From positions 1-26,495 of IMG/VR virus record IMGVR_UViG_3300017956_001865: a DNA stretch of 26,495 nucleotides. One strand, given 5' to 3'. The stretch comes from a virus. Below, in pieces: positions 17,079 to 25,952 of this stretch. The notes below the pieces were generated by a model. The model made no database searches. It saw nothing but the letters and a program-made list of their open reading frames with translations, and had not been told where the DNA came from. How positions within the stretch are numbered: position 1 is the first letter of the stretch; every line of letters begins with the position of its first letter. A program made the translations under genes and the position numbers.

Positions 17079-18449
17079 CTAACCCAAACTACTAAGCAAA
17101 GCCCAAAGATTTGTCCCATAATTTCGTTGTGTACTTCCTTCAGAAAATGCTGCATTGTCTTCTATTGCCATCTTTGAAATTGTTTCTGTAATCTTTTGTT
17201 CTATAAGCTGTAGTGGGTCTGACATAGGTTTAACTACACTTGAAGGTGCGTTACCTGCGACTCTATCCTGTTGTGCTTTCTTGTATATGCTTGATGCTAA
17301 ACCAAAAGCACCCATGTATTTACCTTCTGACATTTGTACATCTTCGTATATCTTTCCTACTTCTTGTGCAGCAACAGCAGCTAAATATGGATTCATCATA
17401 CTACCTGTCAATGAAAACCATTGTGACTTAGCATCTGCCATTCTAGCTTCGTAAGAAGGTGTAATTATTATTTGCATATCTGCACCCATTCTTTTTTTAT
17501 CTTTAATTAATTTGTCTGCACCTTGTATTAAATAATTATGAAACAGTTTTTTAGCATCATTACTAGATGCAACGTCTGCAAAGAATTGACTTATAGTAGC
17601 ACTATCACCACTTCCTAACGCAGTTTCAAATGCACCTGTATCTAAACCTAGTTCTGTCATATCTTTGAGAAGTTGAGATGCACCCGGTAAATACTGACCA
17701 CTTCTATTTAAAGTACCCATTAAATCTTCCAAAGCATTAATAGTTGCTTGGTCAAGTTGATTAGGAGTAAATATAGTTCTATCTTCTTGACCTACATAAT
17801 CTCCTAATAAACCTAATTCAATTAACCTAAGCTGTACATCTTGTAACCATGTTTGACCATTTTTTTGTATGTGTGGGTCAGAATATAAATTAGTTTCCAT
17901 ACCGTATGTGAATAGTGGTATAGTTCCACTACCTGATATATCTCTCCTACCTATTGCAGGATTACCACTAATACCATAAAATTGACCTGTCATTAAGTTA
18001 GCTACTGCTATCTGTATTTGTTCCTGTGATAAATCATTACCTAGTATTTCTGCTACACCTGCTTGTGACTGTATCCATTCTTCATATTCTCTTTCAGCAT
18101 CAGTCATTCTGCTTTGGTCTAATATATCTGCCCATAGTTCAGGTGCTTCTTCTACTAATGTAGGTAATGCTATATCTAAATCTTCTTTTCTTTTTGATAA
18201 AGCATTTATGTTGGTGTCAAAATAATTAAATATATTCTTACCTTCTGTTAATAACCTACGATTTAATTCTATTATTTCTGCATCACTTAATTCATAAGGC
18301 ATAGAACTTGTTATTTCATTTATTTGTTTTTCTATAGAACTATCATTTAAAAAGGCTTGTTCTTTAGTACCTTGTGCTGTAAACAAATCAGCTACAATAT
18401 AGTATTCAAGTAAAGGTAATATTTTGTTATAAGCTTCTTGTACTGTCAT
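17079..18449 (-). CDS. Putative internal virion protein, 456 aa
   Basis: This gene starts by a 4-base ATGA overlap with the 1721-aa gene. The product is helical and soluble. The N-terminal 140 residues are acidic (KEDLDIALPTLVEEAPELWA). A segment at about 210-255 (WLQDVQLRLIELGLLGDYV ... LDQATINALEDLM) recalls peptidoglycan-binding domain 1 (the usual V-x-x-L-Q-x-x-L-x-x-L-G start and an 'A-t-x-x-A-l' second helix), though the match is partial. The C-terminal part has an Ala/Gly-rich helix (PYLAAVAAQEVGKIYEDVQM) and GKYMGAFGLASSIYKKAQQD, which could be amphipathic. Its direct neighbour is the transglycosylase-like gene, so a wall-binding or ejection-channel role is possible but unproven. Confidence 0.5.
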   Translation of the reverse strand: MTVQEAYNKILPLLEYYIVADLFTAQGTKEQAFLNDSSIEKQINEITSSMPYELSDAEIIELNRRLLTEGKNIFNYFDTNINALSKRKEDLDIALPTLVEEAPELWADILDQSRMTDAEREYEEWIQSQAGVAEILGNDLSQEQIQIAVANLMTGQFYGISGNPAIGRRDISGSGTIPLFTYGMETNLYSDPHIQKNGQTWLQDVQLRLIELGLLGDYVGQEDRTIFTPNQLDQATINALEDLMGTLNRSGQYLPGASQLLKDMTELGLDTGAFETALGSGDSATISQFFADVASSNDAKKLFHNYLIQGADKLIKDKKRMGADMQIIITPSYEARMADAKSQWFSLTGSMMNPYLAAVAAQEVGKIYEDVQMSEGKYMGAFGLASSIYKKAQQDRVAGNAPSSVVKPMSDPLQLIEQKITETISKMAIEDNAAFSEGSTQRNYGTNLWALLSSLG

Positions 18450-21400
18450 AATTCAAATCCGTCAAATAGTGGTAAGTCCATTGTATCAGTATCTCTAAAC
18501 TCTCGCACACCAACATTATAAAACCAAAAGTAAAAATCAGGCGATATTCTCATCAATTTATCGGCTACATCTTGTAACAATGCACGTTCTTGTTGTGCAT
18601 CACTTCTTGCTAATGAAGCTGTAGCATCACCTGTTCTGAACCTTAATCCACCTAACATTAATTCTCTTTGTTGTAAGTATGCATTTAAAACATTAGCCAC
18701 AGGTAAATCTTTTACTTTTACACTACGACCATCAGGTAGCTTAACTACAGTATCTGCTTCATTCTTTAACATACGCTTTAATTCGTCCATTTGAGAATCA
18801 ATAGGCACAGCACTTATAGACGGGTACTCTTTTATCTGATATACGTCTGCTAGCTCTATAACGCCCATTTTAAACAAGTTATCTCTAGCTGTAGCATCTA
18901 GTGCCATGTTAGGATTTTCATACAAATTACGTCTTAAATTTTCTTTAGCTAAGTTAAATAGTCCTGTTTTGTATCCATCTTCATACCACTCATCTAAACT
19001 TCTAGCTTTTCTAGCACCTGTAATAAATGCGTTAGTATATGCTGTTAAATAAAATTCATCAGTAGGTGCATCAGGAAATAACCAATATGCAACATTAGGA
19101 TGCTTTGCAAATAAATCAGGATTAGCTGCAGCAAAGAATGTACCTTTCTCTGTATATGATGTAGGAACATTTTCTCTAGATTTAGAAGTAGTTAATGCAA
19201 CAGGATTAAATCCAAACTGTTTTATAAACCAATCTGTAGCTCTTAACTCATCGCCATCATATCTAGCTAACGCTCTGTAGTATGCATCACTAAACAATGT
19301 AGTTTCAAACCATTGTGGGTTTTCTTCTATCTCATCAGGTGTTAGATGTAATGCTGCACCCGGTGCTGTTGTCTTGTAGTCATACTTAACAAATGCCTGT
19401 GTAGGTAATACAAATTGAGTTGCAGCTCTATACAGCACAATATTTCTAGCACCTTTTTTAATTCTATCTAATGATTTAGCTTGTAGTTCAGGTGTAGAGT
19501 CATCATACAATCCTGTATCAAGATGTACCTGCATAACTTGTATCATTGTATCTTCAAATAATTTTCTTTTTTGTGGGTCATCACTATATATAGATTGTAT
19601 TTTTCTTACCCAACCCGGTAAAAATTGTGCTGATATTTCATCAGGTCTTCCAAATGGAAATATAAGTTTTTCCATATCAGTATTTAATTCTGCCGGTGGC
19701 AACATATAATTTATAGGTACAGTTGCTAATGGTCCTAAACCTAGACCTATACCACCTGTAATCATATTTAATCCTTCTAATCTAGAAGGTGTTTGAACTC
19801 TAGCTTGTACATCACCAACTTGTTCATCACTATTACCTACTGACCATTTAGTAAGTAATCTATCTCCAAACTGTGAGAAGTTATAAAATTCTTCTCCTGT
19901 TTGTGGGTCTGTATAAATAAATCCACTTTTCTTTGCACCGTCAATACCCATTTGTAAGTAACGTGGTATAGCAGGGTTTTTAGATAGCAACTTTTTCCAT
20001 GTTCCTAATACTTCGATATACACTTCAGCGAATGGAATAAGGTTACGTAGTATCTCAGATGTTACATGTCTTTTGTTTAAGTCATACAACAAGTGTTGTG
20101 TTTTAGTTAGAGCTTGTGCTTTAGCCATGTTATCTACATTTACAATATCACTATCTAATAAAGTAACTTTATAATTACCTGTTTTTTGCTCAGCAATACC
20201 TTTCTTAAGTTTCTTACCAAGACTACCTTTCATAACATTAGACTTGTATGCCATACGTGTTACTTGGTCACGTAATGCATTATCCATATGTGGTAACAAG
20301 TCAGCTATTTCGTCCCAATAAAATTGCCTAAAGGCAGGTGAACGTGACAATTGATTTGTAGGTCTTGACATAAATACATCAAATAAACTTTCCCAAGCTT
20401 TGTCTAATGAGTCACCCCACCCGTGTGATACATCGAATCTTTGTAATTTTACAGTAGGTGGTCTATTAGGAATTTTTTTTGTACCTAACCATTTTGTAAA
20501 TAATTTATACGCTTCTTGTGATTCACCTTCACCAAGATTAATAATATATTCTTTTTGAGTAACAGGATTAACCATATCTCTTAATGTAAATTGTGATATT
20601 AAACCACCTTCTTTAGGAGAAGCACCTAAGAAATCTTGAATAAGTTCTCTGTCACCTTGTTTAGTAATACGATAAGTAAATGCATCATTAATCCATTCTT
20701 GAGGATTTATTTCTTCACCCATTCCATATACACGACCGGTAGTTGTATTTACAACTTCATATGCACCACCTGTTTCATAATGCATACGAGCATAAACTGA
20801 TTCAACATATTCTCTAGCTTTTTGGTCTGATTCTAAAACTATTTTTTTACTATTAACAAAAGCATCATCAACATTTCCTGCAAATGCTTCTCTAATGTAT
20901 CTAAGGTCACCGTTAGTAAATCTTTCTACTATCTCATCTAAACTAATTTGTGTCATACCTGTACGGTGAAACTGTGCTAGTTCTTTAACTAATGGGTCTT
21001 TCTCTAATATAAATAAACCTCTAGCCCAACCTTTATCAAAACCTTCTATATCAGGACCTGTAGGTCTGTTTACATATTTCCAATATCTAGAACGTTCAGG
21101 GTCTACACCTAACCAACCACCGTGACCTACAGACATAGATGCTATATGGTCATAATGATGAGATGATATATTACCTGTAATGTCATACATTCCTTTACTA
21201 AATCTATCTTGAAACTTTTGAAATGCTATAATTGCTTCTTCTTCATCACCTTTGATTTTTGTAACAGTTTTCAAAAGTTTACTTCTTTCTGCAGGTGTTC
21301 TACCTAATACCCAACCCATCCATGACAATGGGTGATAAAATACTGAATCTAAATTAGCAGATGCCATACGTAATTGTTCTTCACCTATAACACGTGCTGT

Positions 21401-23611
21401 CCATGCAGGACGTAACAACACTAATGGTTTCCATAAACTTTGCATAATCCCACTAGAAAGTCTAGTGATAGCTGCTTCTTGTAAAGATATAGCATCTTCT
21501 ATATATTCACCACGCTTAGAAACTCTTGTTGCTTTAGCTACAAAACCTTTATAAAACAAATCCTCAATAGCTTCTAATCCTTTTAATGAACCGTGAGCAA
21601 CATCATCTAATTCTCTTTTTACTCCTAGTTCTATAGCACGTGCTAATGGTTTGTTCATAAATTTTTGTACACTTGCTGTATCTGCTAAACCTAATGTCAA
21701 TACTTTTCCTATAAACGTACGCAGAGGTCCAACAAGTTTTATAAAAGTTCTAATATCAGGCATTGGTATAAAACCTTCTGATACATACTCTGATATAAGC
21801 TGAGCAGTAGGTTGTGATATAAATATTTCTTCACCATTAACTTTTAATGATTTAAATTTTTGACCCGGTATTATCTGACCTGTATTAATACCTATACCTT
21901 CTTTTTGTCCTAAAGTAACAAAATATTTTCTAGTTTCATCAACTGATGCCCACCATTGTTCTACACCTTTTAATACTGACTCAGGTATTCCTGCATTTTT
22001 TAAACTATCAGTAATTTCGTTAAGCACACCTGTACCGGCAGGGTTATTCCATATATCAACAATAGTGTTAAAGTTATCAACAAAGTTTAAGTCATCAGTC
22101 ACAGCTTGACGTGATGCCATCTCTGCAATTCTATCTAATACTTCATCTTGTTTCTTAATAGATACATTTGCAAACTTCATCCATTCTGATAATTGTTTAT
22201 ATGTTCTATCTAGATTTCTAACTTCTAATTTTTCTACAGGAAATGCACTAGCTAACATTTGTCCTAATGCTGTACCATCTGCACCTAAAGACCTAACTGC
22301 AGTTGCACTACCTACATCAAAACCATATTGAAATCCTTTACCTTTAGCAGCAGAATATAAACCACCTGCAACTCTAGTAGGTACTGCACGTGTTAATAAA
22401 GAAGTAGCATCTAATCTATGTTTAATTGATGTACCCATATGTGGTACAAGTAAATCAATAACTTGTTCAGGTGTATCTGCTTTTTTAATTGCACCATACA
22501 ATGCAGCAGTACCTTCATACTTTAATAATGCTTGTATTTCACTATGTGTTTTAGCATTAGCTAAGTATTGTGCGATACGATATCCTGATTCAGATTTTCT
22601 AAAGTAATCATTAAGTGCAGGTTTATTAATTAAACGTCTGTACATTGTATCTACTAATCCTGCAGAACGTGCTGCACCTAAAGCCTCACCACTTTCTATA
22701 AAACCTTTTGTATATACTGAAGGTGCTTTTTTAACTTGTGCTGCTAACTTTCCGTAACCTGAACCTAGCCATAATCCGGGGTCTGTACCTAATCTCCATG
22801 CACCATCAAATATTGTGGACATTAATTTAAATTGCCAATCGTCCGGTTCAAATAACTCAACTGCTATGTTTCTACCAATAGACAGAGGAACTGTACCATT
22901 GTTAGTTGTGTAGCTACCAAAGTTAGCAACTTCTTCTCTGTAGTCACTTGTTATAGGAGCACCCATTTCTTCTTGTAATCTTTGTCCAACAATATTAGGG
23001 TCAGCACCCATACCTACTAACTGTTTAAATATTTCAGTATCTTCTGCCTTTTGACTTTCTCCTAATATTCCATCACCAAGATTTACTTTTTCTCCGGCTT
23101 TCATTTTGTTAATTGCTTGTACAAATGGTGTATCAGGTTGTGCTCTGTAATAATTCATTACGTCATCAGCATATGAAGGGTCAAGAGTACTCATAGCACC
23201 CCAAGCTAATATATTCCATGGCTTCATACCTCTATCCATTAATGCCATAGCATTTGCTTTATAAGTTTTATCTATAGAGTCTGCCATTGATTGCAAACCG
23301 GTAAAAGCCATACGTAATGCAGACTTACCTGCTTCTTTAAACTTTGATTGTTCCTCTGCTTCGTTCTGTAGCCACTTATCTACTATTGCGTCCCACTCAG
23401 GTCTATTAGGGTCTAATCCATATAATGATGCACCAACAATAGTATCGGTAGGTAGAAAGCCAAATGATACAGAGTTTTCTTGTAACCGAGATGTAAATTG
23501 TGGATTTTGAGATACGTAGTTTCTAAATGCTTTACGTTTTGCATTTTTAGCTTCTGCTTGTTTTGCAGCTTTATCCTCCATCCATGGAGGCATGTGATAG
23601 AACAAAGCCAT
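18446..23611 (-). CDS. Giant putative internal virion / ejection protein (1721 aa)
   Basis: The frame is unbroken and there is no recognised enzyme motif. The sequence is rich in Trp, Tyr and Phe and alternates helical blocks with short linkers, for example DDWQFKLMSTIFDGAWRLGT, VEQWWASVDETRKYFVTLGQ and AEVYIEVLGTWKKLLSKNPA. A Gly-rich hydrophobic stretch near residues 1275-1305 (about 19700-19790) and the repeated aromatic helices could insert into membranes. The N-terminus is basic and charged (DKAAKQAEAKNAKRKAFRNY). Being the first large gene after the portal, coupled to the 141-aa gene by a TAATG overlap and to the 456-aa gene by ATGA, it has size and setting like T7 gp16 (1318 aa) or gp15, which form the DNA ejection channel. 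A tape-measure role is less likely, because no tail-tube or chaperone genes are near. Confidence 0.5.
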   Translation of the reverse strand: MALFYHMPPWMEDKAAKQAEAKNAKRKAFRNYVSQNPQFTSRLQENSVSFGFLPTDTIVGASLYGLDPNRPEWDAIVDKWLQNEAEEQSKFKEAGKSALRMAFTGLQSMADSIDKTYKANAMALMDRGMKPWNILAWGAMSTLDPSYADDVMNYYRAQPDTPFVQAINKMKAGEKVNLGDGILGESQKAEDTEIFKQLVGMGADPNIVGQRLQEEMGAPITSDYREEVANFGSYTTNNGTVPLSIGRNIAVELFEPDDWQFKLMSTIFDGAWRLGTDPGLWLGSGYGKLAAQVKKAPSVYTKGFIESGEALGAARSAGLVDTMYRRLINKPALNDYFRKSESGYRIAQYLANAKTHSEIQALLKYEGTAALYGAIKKADTPEQVIDLLVPHMGTSIKHRLDATSLLTRAVPTRVAGGLYSAAKGKGFQYGFDVGSATAVRSLGADGTALGQMLASAFPVEKLEVRNLDRTYKQLSEWMKFANVSIKKQDEVLDRIAEMASRQAVTDDLNFVDNFNTIVDIWNNPAGTGVLNEITDSLKNAGIPESVLKGVEQWWASVDETRKYFVTLGQKEGIGINTGQIIPGQKFKSLKVNGEEIFISQPTAQLISEYVSEGFIPMPDIRTFIKLVGPLRTFIGKVLTLGLADTASVQKFMNKPLARAIELGVKRELDDVAHGSLKGLEAIEDLFYKGFVAKATRVSKRGEYIEDAISLQEAAITRLSSGIMQSLWKPLVLLRPAWTARVIGEEQLRMASANLDSVFYHPLSWMGWVLGRTPAERSKLLKTVTKIKGDEEEAIIAFQKFQDRFSKGMYDITGNISSHHYDHIASMSVGHGGWLGVDPERSRYWKYVNRPTGPDIEGFDKGWARGLFILEKDPLVKELAQFHRTGMTQISLDEIVERFTNGDLRYIREAFAGNVDDAFVNSKKIVLESDQKAREYVESVYARMHYETGGAYEVVNTTTGRVYGMGEEINPQEWINDAFTYRITKQGDRELIQDFLGASPKEGGLISQFTLRDMVNPVTQKEYIINLGEGESQEAYKLFTKWLGTKKIPNRPPTVKLQRFDVSHGWGDSLDKAWESLFDVFMSRPTNQLSRSPAFRQFYWDEIADLLPHMDNALRDQVTRMAYKSNVMKGSLGKKLKKGIAEQKTGNYKVTLLDSDIVNVDNMAKAQALTKTQHLLYDLNKRHVTSEILRNLIPFAEVYIEVLGTWKKLLSKNPAIPRYLQMGIDGAKKSGFIYTDPQTGEEFYNFSQFGDRLLTKWSVGNSDEQVGDVQARVQTPSRLEGLNMITGGIGLGLGPLATVPINYMLPPAELNTDMEKLIFPFGRPDEISAQFLPGWVRKIQSIYSDDPQKRKLFEDTMIQVMQVHLDTGLYDDSTPELQAKSLDRIKKGARNIVLYRAATQFVLPTQAFVKYDYKTTAPGAALHLTPDEIEENPQWFETTLFSDAYYRALARYDGDELRATDWFIKQFGFNPVALTTSKSRENVPTSYTEKGTFFAAANPDLFAKHPNVAYWLFPDAPTDEFYLTAYTNAFITGARKARSLDEWYEDGYKTGLFNLAKENLRRNLYENPNMALDATARDNLFKMGVIELADVYQIKEYPSISAVPIDSQMDELKRMLKNEADTVVKLPDGRSVKVKDLPVANVLNAYLQQRELMLGGLRFRTGDATASLARSDAQQERALLQDVADKLMRISPDFYFWFYNVGVREFRDTDTMDLPLFDGFEL

Positions 23612-24036
23612 TATATATTCTCTTGTCTAGATACTTGTCCTCGTCTAGTTAGTGCTGCAGTTTCGTAACTTGGAACAATAGCATTTATTTCTTCTAATAG
23701 TAAATCTACATCATCAGCAGATAATCCATTTTTCATAGATAGTGCAGGACCAACTGCAGGAATACTACTGCTTACAGGAATACTTCCACCGGTGCTTGGT
23801 CCGAATGCATCAGGTAAGTTCATTACTTGTGCTGCTGCATTTTCTTGTGCTCCTGAAGGTACTACACCTTGTTCTGCTTCTTTAGCTAAAGGTGCTCCTT
23901 GTTGTTGTGCTACAAAACTAGCACTTTGACCTGTAGGGTCACCTGCTGCTCTAGGAATATTTTGTACAGGTTGTGTATCGTATGACGGTCTTCCACCTGC
24001 TACAGGGTTGCTATCTCTTGTTCTTCTTTTAGCCAT
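23611..24036 (-). CDS. Small low-complexity protein after the portal (141 aa)
   Basis: I do not recognise this as a named family. It begins with a basic head (MAKRRTRDSNPVAGGRPSYD), followed by about 80 residues of Gln/Ala/Pro/Gly/Ser-rich, probably disordered sequence (QSASFVAQQQGAP, STGGSIPVSSSIPAVGPA). Near the C-terminus is a short acidic helix (SADDVDLLLEEINAIVPSYE). It starts by an 8-base overlap with the 66-aa gene, with a GAGG site upstream, and ends overlapping the ATG of the 1721-aa giant. A disordered protein with a short binding helix, lying between portal and ejection-type genes, could be a loading or linker factor for internal proteins. That is inference. Confidence 0.6.
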   Translation of the reverse strand: MAKRRTRDSNPVAGGRPSYDTQPVQNIPRAAGDPTGQSASFVAQQQGAPLAKEAEQGVVPSGAQENAAAQVMNLPDAFGPSTGGSIPVSSSIPAVGPALSMKNGLSADDVDLLLEEINAIVPSYETAALTRRGQVSRQENI

Positions 24037-24229
24037 TTATATCGTCCTCTTGTATAAATTCTATTCGTATAAAACCTAATCCCGGAAAATGTATTTCAGG
24101 TAATTGAAAGTCACCTTCTACTGTTTCGTTGTAGGTATCTAATTTAGCTTGATGCTTAGCCATTATCTGTTCGGCAACGCTAACATCATATCCAAATTCT
24201 TTATATATAATTTCGTTAAACTTGTCCAC
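24029..24229 (-). CDS. Small 66-aa protein overlapping the portal gene end
   Basis: The family is unknown. I chose the GTG at 24229 because GGAGG lies 5 bases upstream of it. This gives a 14-base overlap with the portal end. A GTG at 24268 would extend the frame by 13 residues but has no good ribosome site. The product starts with a helix (DKFNEIIYKEFGYDVSVAEQ) and ends with a beta-like acidic segment (FQLPEIHFPGLGFIRIEFIQ, then EDDING). Its overlap with both neighbours shows that it belongs to the portal transcript. A small head-assembly or regulatory protein is possible. The frame is convincing as a gene mainly because of the ribosome site and tight packing. Confidence 0.55.
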   Translation of the reverse strand: MDKFNEIIYKEFGYDVSVAEQIMAKHQAKLDTYNETVEGDFQLPEIHFPGLGFIRIEFIQEDDING

Positions 24230-25952
24230 CAACACCTCCAAATGCTTGTTGAACACTAGGCAATCCACCTTGCTGTGCCATAGCAGCAGCTTGCATCATT
24301 GCTTGTTGTTCTTCTTGTGCTTCTTGTTCTGCTGCAAAGAAATCATTTAATATATTTACCATATTTTTTGGTTCTTTATATATCTGACTTAATGCATTCA
24401 TTGCTTGCATGTTGCCCTGTTGTGCTTGTGCAAGTAAAGAATCAAACAAAACTCTTTCAGCTTTTTCTTTTGTTATTCTGTCATTTATCAATTGCAAATT
24501 ATCAAGACCGTCCATTTCTTCTTGCATGGTTTGTCTGTCGATAATACCCGCTTGCAATAATTGTAAACCTGTAATAATTTTTTGAGGTTCATCAAAGCTA
24601 GCCATAGCACCATACTTACGCACAGTTTTATATGCACCTTTGATATCTCTATCAGGTGTGTAGTTTTCTTCAAATATGCTACCTCTGTATATTCCTGATA
24701 TTGTTCTTTTAACATTACCGAACATAAGCTCATCATATTCAAGTCGTTTCATATCTACTTGTTCTAAAGCATTTCCTAATATTGTGTGATACTCACGAAC
24801 TATTGCACCAACACCACTTTGTAATTCTTCTAGTCCTCTACCTGTTACAAATGAGTTTGGTGAGATAGCGTCATCTTGTACCGGATATCCGGCTACGACT
24901 CGCAATTGTCTTTCAAGACGACTTACTTGGTCAAACAACTGATAAGGCAGATTGTTCACCGGCTTTACAACTTGTGTACCCGGAGATAGGTAATTTATTG
25001 CGTGCCTACCTTTTCTATATTGTCCTGACTCTAACTCACCAATCACATTTGTTTCGGTAAATACAGCATCTTCCATGGCAATAACAGACATAATGTTTAT
25101 CTTTGCCATTGCTGACATTAGACCGATTACTTGGTCAAATTGACCCTGTAATTTATCAAAGCTAAATCTTTTAGCCACAACGAATTGCGGACCTGATTTT
25201 AATGGATTAGGAATAAAATCCAATATTCTTTTTGCACCTGGGTGTACTACGTATGTACCTGTATCTTCCATATACTCTACAATGACATCTCCACCTTTTT
25301 GTGTTTCCCATCTAGGTTCGTCATTAGAGTTCATATTGCCTGTACCTACTAACATTGTGCTACCGGCTTTACGTCTATTTTTACTATCGTAATATGGTTT
25401 TAATTCAGGATACATTTTAACTAATGTTGGTGGAGGTACTCTACGTATAACAGCTAACTCTTGTGGTTCTTGACCTACACCATAGTAACCCGGATAGCAA
25501 TCATAAGGGTCACGTAATCTAGCACATGGATATGGAACTCCACCCGGTCCATATTTTGTTTCTATTGTCCATACTGCAAAACCATAACCCGGTAGCCATC
25601 TACCTACTTGTGGTAATTGCATATCTAGTTTCTGATGTTCGTCATAAGAATTAACAATACGTTCTAATTTATCTCGTCTATCTTTAGCTCTTACGCTATC
25701 TTTATTAACAGCTAAAGGTATTTCAAGATTAGGAACTCTACCTATCTTTTGTGCAATTCTATCTAACGCAGATAAAAGCAAGTTAGGTGCAGGTAACTCT
25801 CCTTGTGATGTATCAGCAGTATTACCTAGCAATTCTCTTATGCCGTCTGAACCACCATTTAATATATTTCTAAATCTGTTTCTATCAGGTAAAGCTCTGT
25901 CGTGTAAATCATATAGCTCAGAAACTCTATCTATGATGTTATCTATTTTCAT
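24216..25952 (-). CDS. Portal protein (578 aa)
   Basis: This is the ring protein at the unique head vertex through which DNA is packaged and ejected. It starts at the base after the terminase stop (TAAATG, preceded by GGAGA), the usual terminase-portal order. Visible family-like features are an N-terminal helix (MKIDNIIDRVSELYDLHDRA) and PAPNLLLSALDRIAQKIGRV. A wing region carries AVWTIETKYGPGGVPYPCAR and RDPYDCYPGYYG. A long central helix pair includes DQVIGLMSAMAKINIMSVIA. The crown-like C-terminus is rich in Gln, Ala and Met (EEQQAMMQAAAMAQQGGLP). The length is normal for portals of short-tailed or siphovirus-like phages. No fused MuF or protease domain is present. Confidence 0.85.
   Translation of the reverse strand: MKIDNIIDRVSELYDLHDRALPDRNRFRNILNGGSDGIRELLGNTADTSQGELPAPNLLLSALDRIAQKIGRVPNLEIPLAVNKDSVRAKDRRDKLERIVNSYDEHQKLDMQLPQVGRWLPGYGFAVWTIETKYGPGGVPYPCARLRDPYDCYPGYYGVGQEPQELAVIRRVPPPTLVKMYPELKPYYDSKNRRKAGSTMLVGTGNMNSNDEPRWETQKGGDVIVEYMEDTGTYVVHPGAKRILDFIPNPLKSGPQFVVAKRFSFDKLQGQFDQVIGLMSAMAKINIMSVIAMEDAVFTETNVIGELESGQYRKGRHAINYLSPGTQVVKPVNNLPYQLFDQVSRLERQLRVVAGYPVQDDAISPNSFVTGRGLEELQSGVGAIVREYHTILGNALEQVDMKRLEYDELMFGNVKRTISGIYRGSIFEENYTPDRDIKGAYKTVRKYGAMASFDEPQKIITGLQLLQAGIIDRQTMQEEMDGLDNLQLINDRITKEKAERVLFDSLLAQAQQGNMQAMNALSQIYKEPKNMVNILNDFFAAEQEAQEEQQAMMQAAAMAQQGGLPSVQQAFGGVGGQV

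Noticed and set aside
17700-17850. A definite peptidoglycan-binding domain in the 456-aa protein.
   Set aside because: Only the first helix pattern and part of a second are similar, and the spacing is irregular. I kept it as a remark in the gene entry.
18446-23611. The 1721-aa protein as a tail tape-measure protein.
   Set aside because: There is no tail-tube gene, no frameshifted chaperone pair and no long heptad-like helical repeat. It lies next to the portal, not after tail genes.
24488-24742. An 84-aa frame on the minus strand inside the portal gene.
   Set aside because: It is out of frame with the portal, has no ribosome site that I can defend, and shows no recognisable motif.
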